Positions 43,447 to 52,319 of a stretch of 64,000 nucleotides of DNA are shown piece after piece. Each line of letters opens with the position of its first letter. The first letter of the stretch is position 1. This stretch comes from Taurinivorans muris. Its GTDB lineage: Bacteria; Desulfobacterota; Desulfovibrionia; Desulfovibrionales; Desulfovibrionaceae. A program made the position numbers and the translations under genes. The notes beneath the pieces are model-generated. The model worked only from the letters and a program-made list of their open reading frames with translations. It searched no databases and had not been told where the DNA came from. The stretch is from assembly GCF_025232395.1 (NCBI RefSeq), contig NZ_CP065938.1, positions 372,001-436,000 of the forward strand, given 5' to 3'.

Positions 43447-44262
43447 TTGAAAAATAATCTTAAGCTCATTGTTTTAGTTGTTCTTGCAGTAGTGAGTATA
43501 GGTGTTTATTGCATTCCTGGGAAGCAGGAAAAAGTTCCTACGCGGGTTCTGCTTGATAATTTGGGGGGAAAAGTCATTTTTTCCCATAAAACGCATGCGA
43601 ACAATTACGGATTTGGCTGCGGTGACTGTCATCATGAAAGTTCCGATCCCATCGAGTCAGTGCTTGCATGCGGAACATGCCATGGTTCTCTTCCTGCAAA
43701 CGCGGAGTTAGCCGAAATTGCCAAAACCGGCGACGGTAAAACTCCATTGGGACCAATGCCTTATCATGATACGAATCTTGTTACGGACAAGAATGCCTGT
43801 TTAACGTGCCACCATTTGGAATTTGTGCAAAAAGATTGGGGGCATGACAAGCATGCCGAAGAATTCGGTTTAGATTGCGACACTTGTCACCACAGCGATA
43901 CGGATATCGAGCCGGAACCGATGAACTGCAATTCCTGCCACAGCGATACGGATGCCGTCACCTTGAAAGACGCCGTGCATGCGAAATGCGAAAGCTGTCA
44001 CCAAGAATGGTTTGATGAAGGCTTGAAATCATGCAGGAAATGCCATGAAGAACTTGATACGCGCAAAGAACTTGTCAAGGACGGCGATTTTACAATGAAC
44101 ACGGATTATGCAAAATGTTCAAAATGCCATGGAACGCAGGAGCCTCAGGAATTGGTGCAAAATCGTATGGGGGCTTTCCATGCTTTTTGCATTGGTTGTC
44201 ATGAAAGCCTTCGTATAAGTTATCTTGACGGCAGCAACTGCACGCAATGTCATACTAAGTAG
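43447..44262 (+). CDS. dhcA: Rnf-associated decaheme cytochrome c DhcA
   Basis: This 271-residue protein carries ten CxxCH heme motifs (CGDCH, CGTCH, CLTCH, CDTCH, CNSCH, CESCH, CRKCH, CSKCH, CIGCH, CTQCH) behind an N-terminal signal anchor (LKLIVLVVLAVVSIGVYC). The start is most likely the TTG at 43447, which has a perfect AGGAGGG 4 nt upstream; the GTG at 43414 has none. Desulfovibrio rnf operons are known to begin with such a cytochrome, which is thought to link Rnf with periplasmic cytochrome c. It is followed by rnfC after 26 bp. Confidence 0.9.
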   Translation: MKNNLKLIVLVVLAVVSIGVYCIPGKQEKVPTRVLLDNLGGKVIFSHKTHANNYGFGCGDCHHESSDPIESVLACGTCHGSLPANAELAEIAKTGDGKTPLGPMPYHDTNLVTDKNACLTCHHLEFVQKDWGHDKHAEEFGLDCDTCHHSDTDIEPEPMNCNSCHSDTDAVTLKDAVHAKCESCHQEWFDEGLKSCRKCHEELDTRKELVKDGDFTMNTDYAKCSKCHGTQEPQELVQNRMGAFHAFCIGCHESLRISYLDGSNCTQCHTK

Positions 44263-44288
44263 TGAAATTATAAAGAAAGTGAGATAGT

Positions 44289-45497
44289 ATGCGACAACGG
44301 TTTCAAATTCTCAGTGACCCTCGGTTTCGTTTGGTTTATAATGAAACAAGGAGTTTTATTGATGGTCCGGCTCCTAAAAAAGTCCGTCTTAATCGGGAAA
44401 ACTTCAACCTTGTTGACGGAGTGAAAAAGAAAACGAAAGTATATCCCGGTATGCTTTTGGCGACCCATCCCTCAATAGATAAAGGGGATTTGCATTCCCC
44501 CATGTACGGTGAAATCACAGAAATAAATCACCGCAGTATTTTTATTGACGCAGTTGATCAGGAGGGGATAGAAGGACAGGTTGAACCTATCGATGTCCTT
44601 GCCGAAGGCAAAGAGGGCGAAGAGCTTATTTTGCAAATGAAGCAAATGGGAGTCAATACCAAGTCCTTGGGGCAAGAGGTGGACACCCTTATTATTAATG
44701 GTTTGAATCCCGATCCCGGGGTAACATGGGCGGAACCCATGCTCACGCAAAACGGGCACAACCTGCATGCCGGCATTGAACTGCATAAACGCTTGGCAAG
44801 GGCTAAACACATTGTTTTGGCAGTGCCGAAAGGCATGCATGTTTCCTATGACAATATCGATGTTGTTTGCGTCGAACCTGAATATCCCAAAAGCGTCAAC
44901 GCGCTTTTAGTTAAAGAAGTGACCGGCAAGGAAAATCCGGAAGGGGTCGGAGCTGTCGGTTTGCATAACATCTGGAGTTTGGGGCGTGTCGGGGTTACCG
45001 GGCTTCCTCTTATGGAAACCGTCATCACCATCGGTTCGCAAACGAAATGGGCTAACTATATTGTAAAAAACGGCATGTGGATCGGACAGCTTCTTGAATA
45101 TGCCGGCATTGAACTTCGTGACGGGGATATCATCTCCCGCGGCGGTCCTCTTCGCGGGGAATGTCTGGACAGGCTCGACCGTTCCATTACCAAAGGGACG
45201 ACCGGTTTGTTCGTGGTAGAATCAGGAACCGTCCCCCCCATGGAAGGGCACAGTCCCTGCATCAACTGCGGCGCTTGTGTCCAAGTTTGCCCGGCGCATT
45301 TAAATCCGAGCACTTTGAGCAGATATGCTGAATTTGCAAATTACAATGCCTGCCTTGCCGAACACAGCACCCATTGTTTGGAATGCGGGCTTTGCGGGTA
45401 TGTTTGTATCGCCCGCCGTCCGGTGCTGCAATACATCCGTCTTGCAAACGCCAAGATTAAGGAAATGCAGGAATTTGTTTGGGAAGAAAATAAGTAA
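44289..45497 (+). CDS. rnfC: Rnf complex subunit RnfC
   Basis: This 402-residue peripheral subunit binds NADH/FMN and passes electrons to membrane parts. The Rossmann-like FMN/NADH region spans about 115-270 (NGLNPDPGVTWAEPM, PLMETVITIGSQTK). The SLBB-like segment precedes two [4Fe-4S] motifs: CINCGACVQVCP near 320 and CLECGLCGYVC near 360. It lacks the long C-terminal Ala/Lys-rich repeats of enterobacterial RnfC and matches the short form of anaerobes. Confidence 0.92.
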   Translation: MRQRFQILSDPRFRLVYNETRSFIDGPAPKKVRLNRENFNLVDGVKKKTKVYPGMLLATHPSIDKGDLHSPMYGEITEINHRSIFIDAVDQEGIEGQVEPIDVLAEGKEGEELILQMKQMGVNTKSLGQEVDTLIINGLNPDPGVTWAEPMLTQNGHNLHAGIELHKRLARAKHIVLAVPKGMHVSYDNIDVVCVEPEYPKSVNALLVKEVTGKENPEGVGAVGLHNIWSLGRVGVTGLPLMETVITIGSQTKWANYIVKNGMWIGQLLEYAGIELRDGDIISRGGPLRGECLDRLDRSITKGTTGLFVVESGTVPPMEGHSPCINCGACVQVCPAHLNPSTLSRYAEFANYNACLAEHSTHCLECGLCGYVCIARRPVLQYIRLANAKIKEMQEFVWEENK

Positions 45498-45521
45498 TAT
45501 TTCAAGTAAAATGAGTTCAAT

Positions 45522-46478
45522 ATGAGTAATTTAAATCAAAAAATATTGTTTTCTATGACAGCCGCTCCTTTTTGGCATTGCGGGCGGACGGTGCAGGGAA
45601 ATAGTATCCATACCTTATTTGCCTTGTCTTTGGTTATTGCTATGGCATTTTGGCATTGGGGAATTCCTGTTTTAGGCGTGGTGGGCTTATCTGTTTTGGT
45701 TTCCGTGCTGACAGAGGAATTTTGGAATACAATCATGGGACGCCATTCCACATTCATGGACGGGACCGCTGCGGTATCAGGCGTGCTTTTAGCTTGTCTT
45801 CTTCCCTCAACCGCGCCGTTTTGGCTTGTCATTATCGGCGCATTCTGCGCGATTACTTTCGGTAAAATGGCTTTTGGCGGATATGGGGCGAATCCTGTTT
45901 CAACTGTTTGCGTCGGCTGGGCGATGATTTTTGTTTCTTTTCCGATTTATATGGACGCAAATGCGATGCTTTTGCAAACGGATTTTATTGACCCGCTTGT
46001 GCGTTTAAAATATTTCGGTCCGGATTTCATGGTAAATTCCGTAACGTGCTTGGATTTGTTTTTAGGAAAGCAAATCGGCGGACTGGGCGTTGTGCAGAAC
46101 GCGGGTATCATTCTTGGCGGAATATATCTTATCGCGAAAGGGATTGTCCGTTTGGAAATTGTTATCTCCTTTATCGCGGGCGTGCTGTTGCTCGGCGGTA
46201 TTTTGAATATTTGCAGCGCAGAGCTTTATGTCAATCCTTTTTATCATCTTTTGACGGGGTCGACGTTATTTTGTGCGTTTTTCCTCGCAACGGAATGCGC
46301 AAGCGCCCCTGACAGAGCTATCGGCATGTTTTTGTACGGATTAATGGGAGGAATGCTTGTCGTTACGATCAGAACGTTCGGTGTTTATACGGACGGCGCT
46401 CCTTTCGCTGTTATGCTCATCAATTTACTTAGTCCTTATTTCGCTATGATCCAACCAAAACCATTTGGAGTTAAGTAA
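45522..46478 (+). CDS. rnfD: Rnf complex subunit RnfD
   Basis: This 318-residue membrane subunit carries a covalently bound FMN. Eight or so helices are visible. The threonine of NSVTCLDLFLG, aligned with the SGAT-type flavinylation site of other RnfD proteins, is the likely FMN attachment residue, though the motif is not classical. TAPFWHCGRTV near the N-terminus is family-typical. It overlaps rnfG by one base (TAATG), so the two are coupled. Confidence 0.9.
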   Translation: MSNLNQKILFSMTAAPFWHCGRTVQGNSIHTLFALSLVIAMAFWHWGIPVLGVVGLSVLVSVLTEEFWNTIMGRHSTFMDGTAAVSGVLLACLLPSTAPFWLVIIGAFCAITFGKMAFGGYGANPVSTVCVGWAMIFVSFPIYMDANAMLLQTDFIDPLVRLKYFGPDFMVNSVTCLDLFLGKQIGGLGVVQNAGIILGGIYLIAKGIVRLEIVISFIAGVLLLGGILNICSAELYVNPFYHLLTGSTLFCAFFLATECASAPDRAIGMFLYGLMGGMLVVTIRTFGVYTDGAPFAVMLINLLSPYFAMIQPKPFGVK

Positions 46479-47104
46479 TGAAAAGTATCATAAAAATGGT
46501 GAGTGTTCTTTCCGTGCTTTGCGCAGTTGCCGGTTTCATATTGTCTTATTTGAAAATAAGCACGGTAACTCCTATTGAAAACCAGCTGCTTACCTACGTG
46601 CAAGGTCCGGCTATTTTGAATGTTTTCAAAGATGTTGAAAATTCTCCCATTCAGGACAGAAAGAGTTTCATTGTCGGTGACGGTAAAAAAGTCAATGTTT
46701 TTCCGGCAATAAAAGACGGTAAACTTTTCGGTGTCGCCCTCGAGGGTTTTGGACAGGGCTTTGGCGGTGATATCGGGGTTATGGTAGGGATTGATGTGAA
46801 TAACGATACGCTTGTCAGCATCGATATTACGACCCATAAAGAAACTCCGGGACTTGGAAGCCGTGTTTCGGAAGAAAGTTTCACAAAGCAGTTTAAAGGC
46901 AAGCCTTATGCTGTCGCTTTGAAAAGCCAAGGAGGAGAGATTGACGCCATTTCTGGTGCGACGGTTTCTTCAAACGGAACAGTGCTTGCTATCAATGACG
47001 CGGGCAATCAATATAACATGTTAAAAGATGAAATTATTAAAACTTGGAATAGTGGAGCTAAAAATGAGTTTTTACAAGGAATTCACCAAAGGGCTGTGGA
47101 GTGA
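46478..47104 (+). CDS. rnfG: Rnf complex subunit RnfG
   Basis: This 208-residue protein has one N-terminal membrane helix (VSVLSVLCAVAGFILSYL) and a periplasmic FMN-binding domain. The flavinylation motif is SGATVSSNG near residue 165, where threonine takes FMN by a phosphoester bond. GDIGVMVGIDVNNDTLVSI is standard. It continues electron flow between RnfC/B and RnfD. Its 3' end overlaps the rnfE start by about 40 bp. Confidence 0.92.
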   Translation: MKSIIKMVSVLSVLCAVAGFILSYLKISTVTPIENQLLTYVQGPAILNVFKDVENSPIQDRKSFIVGDGKKVNVFPAIKDGKLFGVALEGFGQGFGGDIGVMVGIDVNNDTLVSIDITTHKETPGLGSRVSEESFTKQFKGKPYAVALKSQGGEIDAISGATVSSNGTVLAINDAGNQYNMLKDEIIKTWNSGAKNEFLQGIHQRAVE

Positions 47105-47747
47105 GTTACCCCCTTTTCGTTTATTGTTAGGTCTTTGTCCGGTTCTTGCTATTACCAAGACTGCGCAAAACGGGCTTGGCATGGGGCTTGCCGTTTTATT
47201 CGTGCTGGTATTGTCCAATATGACCGTTTCGCTTGTTCGGGGCATTATTCCTAAAAAAGTGCGTATTGCCTGTTTTATTATCATTGCTGCGACCTTGGTT
47301 GTTGCTGTTGAGCTGTTGATGCAAGCCTATGCGTACCCACTTTATCAGCAATTGGGTATTTTTGTTCCTCTTATTGTTGTGAACTGCATCATTTTAGGCC
47401 GTGCGGAAGCTTTTGCGGCGAAAAACCCTGTCAACCTCGCTATTGCCGACGGGCTGGGAATGGGCATAGGGTTCACCCTGTCCCTGACTTTTCTTGGTTC
47501 TGTCCGTGAAATCTTAGGTTCCGGAACGTGGTTTGGAATAAATCTTTTCGGAGAAAGTTTTGAGCCTTTTGCGGTTATGGTCGAAGCCCCGGGCGCATTT
47601 ATTTGCTTAGGCATTATTTTGGCTTTTATGAACCATTTGAGCAAAATCCAAAATCGTAAACGCGGGCTGACGAATGAATCAGCAGGCAGGGGCTGTTCCG
47701 TATGCGGCGGCTGCACTGCTTGCGCAAGAGGCAAGGCTTCCGCCTAA
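47064..47747 (+). CDS. rnfE: Rnf complex subunit RnfE
   Basis: This 227-residue membrane subunit starts best at 47064, with GGAG 6 nt upstream inside rnfG; 47028 is also in frame. Six helices are seen, with C in LGLCPVLAIT and in VVNCIILGRAEAF, the half-channel cysteines that share a [2Fe-2S] cluster with RnfA. The C-terminus ends with an extra cysteine-rich tail, RGCSVCGGCTACARGKASA. This is not a normal part of RnfE as I know it and may hold a metal. Confidence 0.88.
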   Translation: MSFYKEFTKGLWSELPPFRLLLGLCPVLAITKTAQNGLGMGLAVLFVLVLSNMTVSLVRGIIPKKVRIACFIIIAATLVVAVELLMQAYAYPLYQQLGIFVPLIVVNCIILGRAEAFAAKNPVNLAIADGLGMGIGFTLSLTFLGSVREILGSGTWFGINLFGESFEPFAVMVEAPGAFICLGIILAFMNHLSKIQNRKRGLTNESAGRGCSVCGGCTACARGKASA

Positions 47748-47758
47748 TGGAGTGAGAT

Positions 47759-48331
47759 ATGGGTATTTTTGAATTATTTATTTCAGCCATATTTGTTAAT
47801 AACATCGTTTTAAGTCAAAACTTGGGAAACTGCCCGTATATCGGCTGTTCCAAGGAAAAGGGCGTTGCCCTCGGCATGGGCGGCGCTGTTATCTTTGTTA
47901 TTGTTTTGGCGACGATTTTTACTTGGCTTGCACAGAAATATATTCTTGTGTCTTTAAATATCGTTTATTTGCAAACACTTATTTTTATTCTGATTATCGC
48001 TTCCCTGGTGCAGTTCGTTGAAATGTTTTTGAAAAAGGCGGTACCTCCTTTATATTCCGCCTTAGGTATTTTCTTACCGCTTATTACGACAAACTGCGCC
48101 GTCATGGGGGCGACGTTGGTTGTGCAAAGGGAACAATACGACTTGCTGACAGGCATATTGTATTCCTGTGCTTCCGGTATCGGCTTTCTGCTCGCTCTTT
48201 TGCTCATGGCGGGAATACGGGAACGCCTTGAAACCCTGCGTGTTCCGAAGGCAATGGCGGGAACGCCCATTTCTTTGGTTATGGCAGGTATAATGGCTCT
48301 TGCTTTTATGGCTTTCAAGGGCATGGTTTAA
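47759..48331 (+). CDS. rnfA: Rnf complex subunit RnfA
   Basis: This 190-residue, six-helix membrane subunit pairs with RnfE. NIVLSQNLGNCPYIGC near the start and TTNCAVMGATLVV in the fourth helix carry the conserved cysteines for the intramembrane [2Fe-2S] cluster. Length is normal. It lies 11 bp after rnfE and 27 bp before rnfB. Confidence 0.93.
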   Translation: MGIFELFISAIFVNNIVLSQNLGNCPYIGCSKEKGVALGMGGAVIFVIVLATIFTWLAQKYILVSLNIVYLQTLIFILIIASLVQFVEMFLKKAVPPLYSALGIFLPLITTNCAVMGATLVVQREQYDLLTGILYSCASGIGFLLALLLMAGIRERLETLRVPKAMAGTPISLVMAGIMALAFMAFKGMV

Positions 48332-48358
48332 TAGGCGAAACAAAGAGTAGGTTTGATT

Positions 48359-49285
48359 ATGATTATTACTTCGATTCTTATTTTGGCTGTTCTCGGTTTT
48401 GCTGTGGCGATCATGCTCGGTTTTGCTTCCAAGATATTTTATGTGGAAGAAGATCCGAAAGTTGAAGCCGTTATTGAAGCGTTGCCGGGAGCAAACTGCG
48501 GCGGCTGCGGCTATGCCGGATGTGAAGGATATGCCATTGCCGTTGTCAATGTGCCCAATGTTCCTGCAAACCTTTGTGTCGCAGGCGGGGCGAAGACTGC
48601 CGCCCAAGTCGGGGAACTGACCGGAAAGGCTGTTACGGAATCCGATCCTTTATTGACATTCCGCCGTTGTGACAAAATTTCCGGCAAGGTGGCGAAGCGT
48701 TACAGTTATCAAGGTTTGCCTTCCTGTGCCGCCGCCGCAACCCTTGCGCAAGGTTCCGATATTTGCGCATATTCCTGTTTGGGCTTTGGGGACTGTGTTG
48801 TCACATGTCCTTTTGATGCCTTGTATCTGAAAGACGGCATTGTGTGCGTGCGGGAAAACCTTTGCACCGGCTGCGGAAAATGCACGCAGGTCTGTCCCCG
48901 TAATATTTTGGAACTCATTCCCCGGCGTGCCAGAGTTGCCGTTCGCTGTTCAACGCAAGAGAAATTGCGCGCCGTTATGGACGTTTGCCTTGTCGGCTGC
49001 ATACAATGCGGCAAATGTATAAAAACGTGTCCTGCGGGTGCAATCAGTTTTCAAGACAACAAAATACATATCGACCAATCCAAATGCTTGGCTTACGGCG
49101 ACGAATGCGGTCTTGCCTGCGTAGCGGCTTGCCCCCGTCAGATTTTAAGGAATTTGCGTGAAAAGCAATGTTTGCTTCCTCCTATTGAGGAAACAGAACA
49201 ACTTAACGCTGCGGATAAGGAAAAATCCGGGCAAAAGGCTGAAGATAAGAAGCCTGAAGAAAAAAGTCAGTTGACTGAAAAATAA
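48359..49285 (+). CDS. rnfB: Rnf complex subunit RnfB (ferredoxin-type)
   Basis: This 308-residue subunit is the ferredoxin-facing entry. An N-terminal helix (SILILAVLGFAVAIMLGF) precedes the CGGCGYAGCEGYA Fe-S domain (about 48-60). Further [4Fe-4S] motifs follow: CAYSCLGFGDCVVTCP, CTGCGKCTQVCP, CIQCGKCIKTCP and CGLACVAACP. The last 40 residues are a charged Glu/Lys tail. The ATG at 48359 is preferred over a TTG at 48353 by spacing to AGG. Confidence 0.92.
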   Translation: MIITSILILAVLGFAVAIMLGFASKIFYVEEDPKVEAVIEALPGANCGGCGYAGCEGYAIAVVNVPNVPANLCVAGGAKTAAQVGELTGKAVTESDPLLTFRRCDKISGKVAKRYSYQGLPSCAAAATLAQGSDICAYSCLGFGDCVVTCPFDALYLKDGIVCVRENLCTGCGKCTQVCPRNILELIPRRARVAVRCSTQEKLRAVMDVCLVGCIQCGKCIKTCPAGAISFQDNKIHIDQSKCLAYGDECGLACVAACPRQILRNLREKQCLLPPIEETEQLNAADKEKSGQKAEDKKPEEKSQLTEK

Positions 49286-49303
49286 AAAAAAGCTGAGTAC
49301 CAT

Positions 49304-50317
49304 ATGAAAGGGCTTGGGCTGTTTCGTTTTTTTGCTAAAAAAAAAGCTTTGCATAATATGGGAAATGAAAATCTGATTTTCGTTTCCGATATGCAAATAA
49401 AAATGGGGACGTTTGTAAATATCCAATGTCTTGCCGCAAGTAAGGATTTAGCGGAAGAATGCATTGCCCGGGCCTTTTTGCATATTGACCGGCTTGAGCA
49501 GGTTTTTTCAAGGCATGACGGTTCCAGCTTATTGTCGGTTTTAAACATGCAGGGTTTGCTTTGTGATTATCCTGCAGAGTTTAAGACGGTTCTCGAACAT
49601 GCCCTCAGTATTGAAAACCGAACGGCAGGGGCGTTCAATCCCTCGGTTTTGGCTGTTTTGGAATATTTGGAAAAAAATTCTCTTGTCAATGCAAAGGATT
49701 TGCAGGAGCGTTTTGCTCTGATAATAAAAAATCCTGTTGATTTTGCTGATAATAAAATCCGGTTGAAACAAAGCGGCAGTATCGTAACACTGGACGCCAT
49801 TGCCAAAGGATATATCGTCGATTTTGTGGCGAATTTTTTTGAAGAAAAAGGGATACGGAATTATTTGATAAACGCCGGCGGGGATATTCGCGTCAACGGC
49901 ATGAAATCTTTTGAAAAAGGCAATGAAAAAACTTGGAAAATCGCCATTGAAGACCCGTATAAGCAAAAAAATTATCCTGCTGTGTTTTCACTTATGCGCG
50001 GGGCTGTTGCGACTTCCGGCAATTACGAAAAGAATTTCGGTGAAAAGGGAAGCCATATCATTTTGCCGGCAATTCAGGAAAGGATAGGGCAAAAAGAATG
50101 TTTTCCGCAAGGAACAGCTGAACATGTTTCACCTTTTGTCAAAAGTGTTTCCGTAATAGCGCCTGAGGCTATGCAGGCTGACGCTTATGCCACGGCGCTT
50201 TCTTGCATGCCTGTCGATGCCGCCGTTGAATATGTCAATAAGCATGCGCGGTTAGCCTGCATGATTATTGCGGAGGATGACAGCAAACATTATTCCGATA
50301 ACTGGAAACTGCGCTGA
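49304..50317 (+). CDS. apbE: FAD:protein FMN transferase ApbE/RnfF
   Basis: This 337-residue enzyme transfers FMN from FAD to threonines of RnfG and RnfD. Family features are EQVFSRHDGSSLL, DAIAKGYIVDFVANFF, INAGGDIRVNG and the Mg-site AMQADAYATALSCM. It completes the dhcA-rnfCDGEAB-apbE set known from Desulfovibrio. No signal peptide is visible from either start (49304 or 49358), although the acceptor sites of RnfG lie outside the membrane in most models. Its last 28 bp overlap the convergent MFS gene. Confidence 0.9.
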   Translation: MKGLGLFRFFAKKKALHNMGNENLIFVSDMQIKMGTFVNIQCLAASKDLAEECIARAFLHIDRLEQVFSRHDGSSLLSVLNMQGLLCDYPAEFKTVLEHALSIENRTAGAFNPSVLAVLEYLEKNSLVNAKDLQERFALIIKNPVDFADNKIRLKQSGSIVTLDAIAKGYIVDFVANFFEEKGIRNYLINAGGDIRVNGMKSFEKGNEKTWKIAIEDPYKQKNYPAVFSLMRGAVATSGNYEKNFGEKGSHIILPAIQERIGQKECFPQGTAEHVSPFVKSVSVIAPEAMQADAYATALSCMPVDAAVEYVNKHARLACMIIAEDDSKHYSDNWKLR

Positions 50318-51465
50318 TTCTTTTTTTTGTTGAAAAGCAGCAATAACAATGCAACAACAAATAAAAGACTTCCCGTGAGCGCGAAGGCTGTTTCGTATCC
50401 GAATTCATTGGCGATAAATGCCAAGAATGCGGTTTCCATACCTTGGCCGGCGCGAAAAACCGTTGCGCTGACGGTAAAACCCAATGTGATGAGCTGCACC
50501 GGAATTGCCGTTGAAATACTGAAATTGCAGTACGGTATGATTATTCCGGAAAGGCAGAAATACGCAAAAAACGCCATAAAACCTACCGCTATGGGAAGTG
50601 CCGTAAAAAAGAGCAGGATACTTGTCGTGCATAAGCAGCAACAAAGCAAGATTTGAGGAAATTTTTTTGAAGGCAAGAGTCTTGATAAAAAGAAAAAAGA
50701 GCTGATGAACATGCCCAAATTGGCGGCGGAATAAAAAAGTCCTATTGTTGATGAGTCGTAACCGTATGTGTCGGCAGTAAATAGTGCGAAAATGCTTGGC
50801 AGGGACAAATCCAGCCCGGCGGTGAGAAAAAGGGAGGCGAAAAGTATAAAAATCAATGGGGTTTTCAATATTTCTTTTATTTGTGCAAAAGAAAACGGGC
50901 TGTGCGGATGGGAAAATTTTTCTGTCAGGTCAGTGAACGTAAGAATAAGAAGTGTGAAACATGTCGGAAGATAAAGGTAAAAAATGGAAAAACGCCATGA
51001 GTAAAGCGCAAGAAAACCTGTGACAAGCGGATTGAAAAACAGACCAAGCGCGATGATACCATTGCTTTTTCCCATAATTCTGCCCCGTTTTAAACCCCTG
51101 TAATATTCGGAAGGAAGAATATTGACCAACAGATTAATGCCGGCGGATCCTATGCCCTGGACAATTCTGAATATGAGCAGGTCAGAAAATTCCGAAGAAA
51201 AAGAAATACCAGCAATTCCGGTAAGATAAATGCAATTGATACAATAAATGAAAAATTTTTTGGGGGCTTTATTGTAAAAATAGCCCATGAACGGAGTGGC
51301 GATGAGTGCCGAATAGGAAAAATACGCTAAACAATTCGCCACTTCATAGGAATTGAGGGCAAATTCTTGCTGGAAAGTCGGCAATAAAGGAATAATTCCG
51401 GGAACGCCATGGGAAACGCTGAAACAAATAAAATAAATGAGAAAAAGCGGGGGCAGTTTTTTCAT
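50290..51465 (-). CDS. MFS transporter
   Basis: This 391-residue protein has about twelve helices and belongs to the major facilitator superfamily. MGYFYNKAPKKFFIYCINCIYL after helix 2 corresponds to the family motif A, weakly conserved. A large basic loop is found after helix 6. The start HGVPGIIPLLPTFQQEFAL resembles the sugar/arabinose-efflux or drug-resistance branch. The substrate is unknown. It is read after lpxI (9 bp gap) and converges with apbE with a 28-bp overlap. Confidence 0.83.
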   Translation of the reverse strand: MKKLPPLFLIYFICFSVSHGVPGIIPLLPTFQQEFALNSYEVANCLAYFSYSALIATPFMGYFYNKAPKKFFIYCINCIYLTGIAGISFSSEFSDLLIFRIVQGIGSAGINLLVNILPSEYYRGLKRGRIMGKSNGIIALGLFFNPLVTGFLALYSWRFSIFYLYLPTCFTLLILTFTDLTEKFSHPHSPFSFAQIKEILKTPLIFILFASLFLTAGLDLSLPSIFALFTADTYGYDSSTIGLFYSAANLGMFISSFFFLSRLLPSKKFPQILLCCCLCTTSILLFFTALPIAVGFMAFFAYFCLSGIIIPYCNFSISTAIPVQLITLGFTVSATVFRAGQGMETAFLAFIANEFGYETAFALTGSLLFVVALLLLLFNKKKNQRSFQLSE

Positions 51466-51474
51466 TTTGTTCCG

Positions 51475-52281
51475 TTATAAGGCAATGATATGGAGCCCGT
51501 GTTTATTGGCGAGGGCAAGCGCTTCTTCCCTGTCGAAAAACAGGGTTTTATTTGCTTCTATCGCCAAGCCCGCATAGTTGTATTGTATTAAATTCTCAAT
51601 AGTTTTCAGTCCGATAGAGGGTAAATCAATGCGTTCGTCCTGAATGGGTTTGATAACTTTTACGGCGATACAGCCTTTGCCGGCAAGTTCCGAAGCTCTT
51701 TTCAGAGTGGCGTCTGTTCCTTCCAGACATTCAACGGCTATGACCATTCCGTTTTTCACGACAATGCACTGCCCGATGTCATAACTGCCCATGCTTTTGG
51801 CGATAGGGAATCCATAGCGCATATCTCCAAGGATTTCTTGGGGAATGGTTCTGTTTGTCAAAATGCCTTGCGGTGATTTGAGGCTTGGAAGAAAACGGGA
51901 GGCGGAAACACATTGGAAGCCTTCTTTTTCAAACTCACCGAGGATTGCACGCAGCAGGGCGTCATCGCCTTTTGTTTTCAAAGAAAAAATAAGTTTTGCC
52001 GCCCGCAAGTCAGGACGTATATCCAAGGCTTTGGGTTTGTTTATCGTACCTGCGAAACAGATGTGGCTCACATTGTTTTTTTTGAAAAAATCAATAAGCT
52101 TAGCAAGCTGTCCAAGAGCTAGTATTTGAAATGTGTCGAAAATCTGAGAGAGGCTTTCATCGGTATTGTTGTGAAATCCGCAGCCGGCGACAAAAATTCC
52201 CCGTTTCTTCGCTTCTTCGGCGATGAGTTTGGGAAATTGTCCTCCCCCTGCGATTATTCCTAATCTTGTTATTGTTTCCAC
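51475..52281 (-). CDS. lpxI: UDP-2,3-diacylglucosamine diphosphatase LpxI
   Basis: This 268-residue enzyme cleaves UDP-2,3-diacylglucosamine to lipid X in lipid A synthesis, replacing LpxH. LGIIAGGGQFPKLIAEEAKK is the N-terminal hallmark. VAVECLEGTDATLKRASEL and GCIAVKVIKPIQDERIDLPSIG are the C-terminal domain motifs of the LpxI (DUF1009) family. It shows the organism makes lipid A. It lies 38 bp after ispDF on the same strand. Confidence 0.9.
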   Translation of the reverse strand: METITRLGIIAGGGQFPKLIAEEAKKRGIFVAGCGFHNNTDESLSQIFDTFQILALGQLAKLIDFFKKNNVSHICFAGTINKPKALDIRPDLRAAKLIFSLKTKGDDALLRAILGEFEKEGFQCVSASRFLPSLKSPQGILTNRTIPQEILGDMRYGFPIAKSMGSYDIGQCIVVKNGMVIAVECLEGTDATLKRASELAGKGCIAVKVIKPIQDERIDLPSIGLKTIENLIQYNYAGLAIEANKTLFFDREEALALANKHGLHIIAL

Positions 52282-52319
52282 ATGAAAAACCTTTTATTTG
52301 TATGCTAGTTGCCGTTTTG

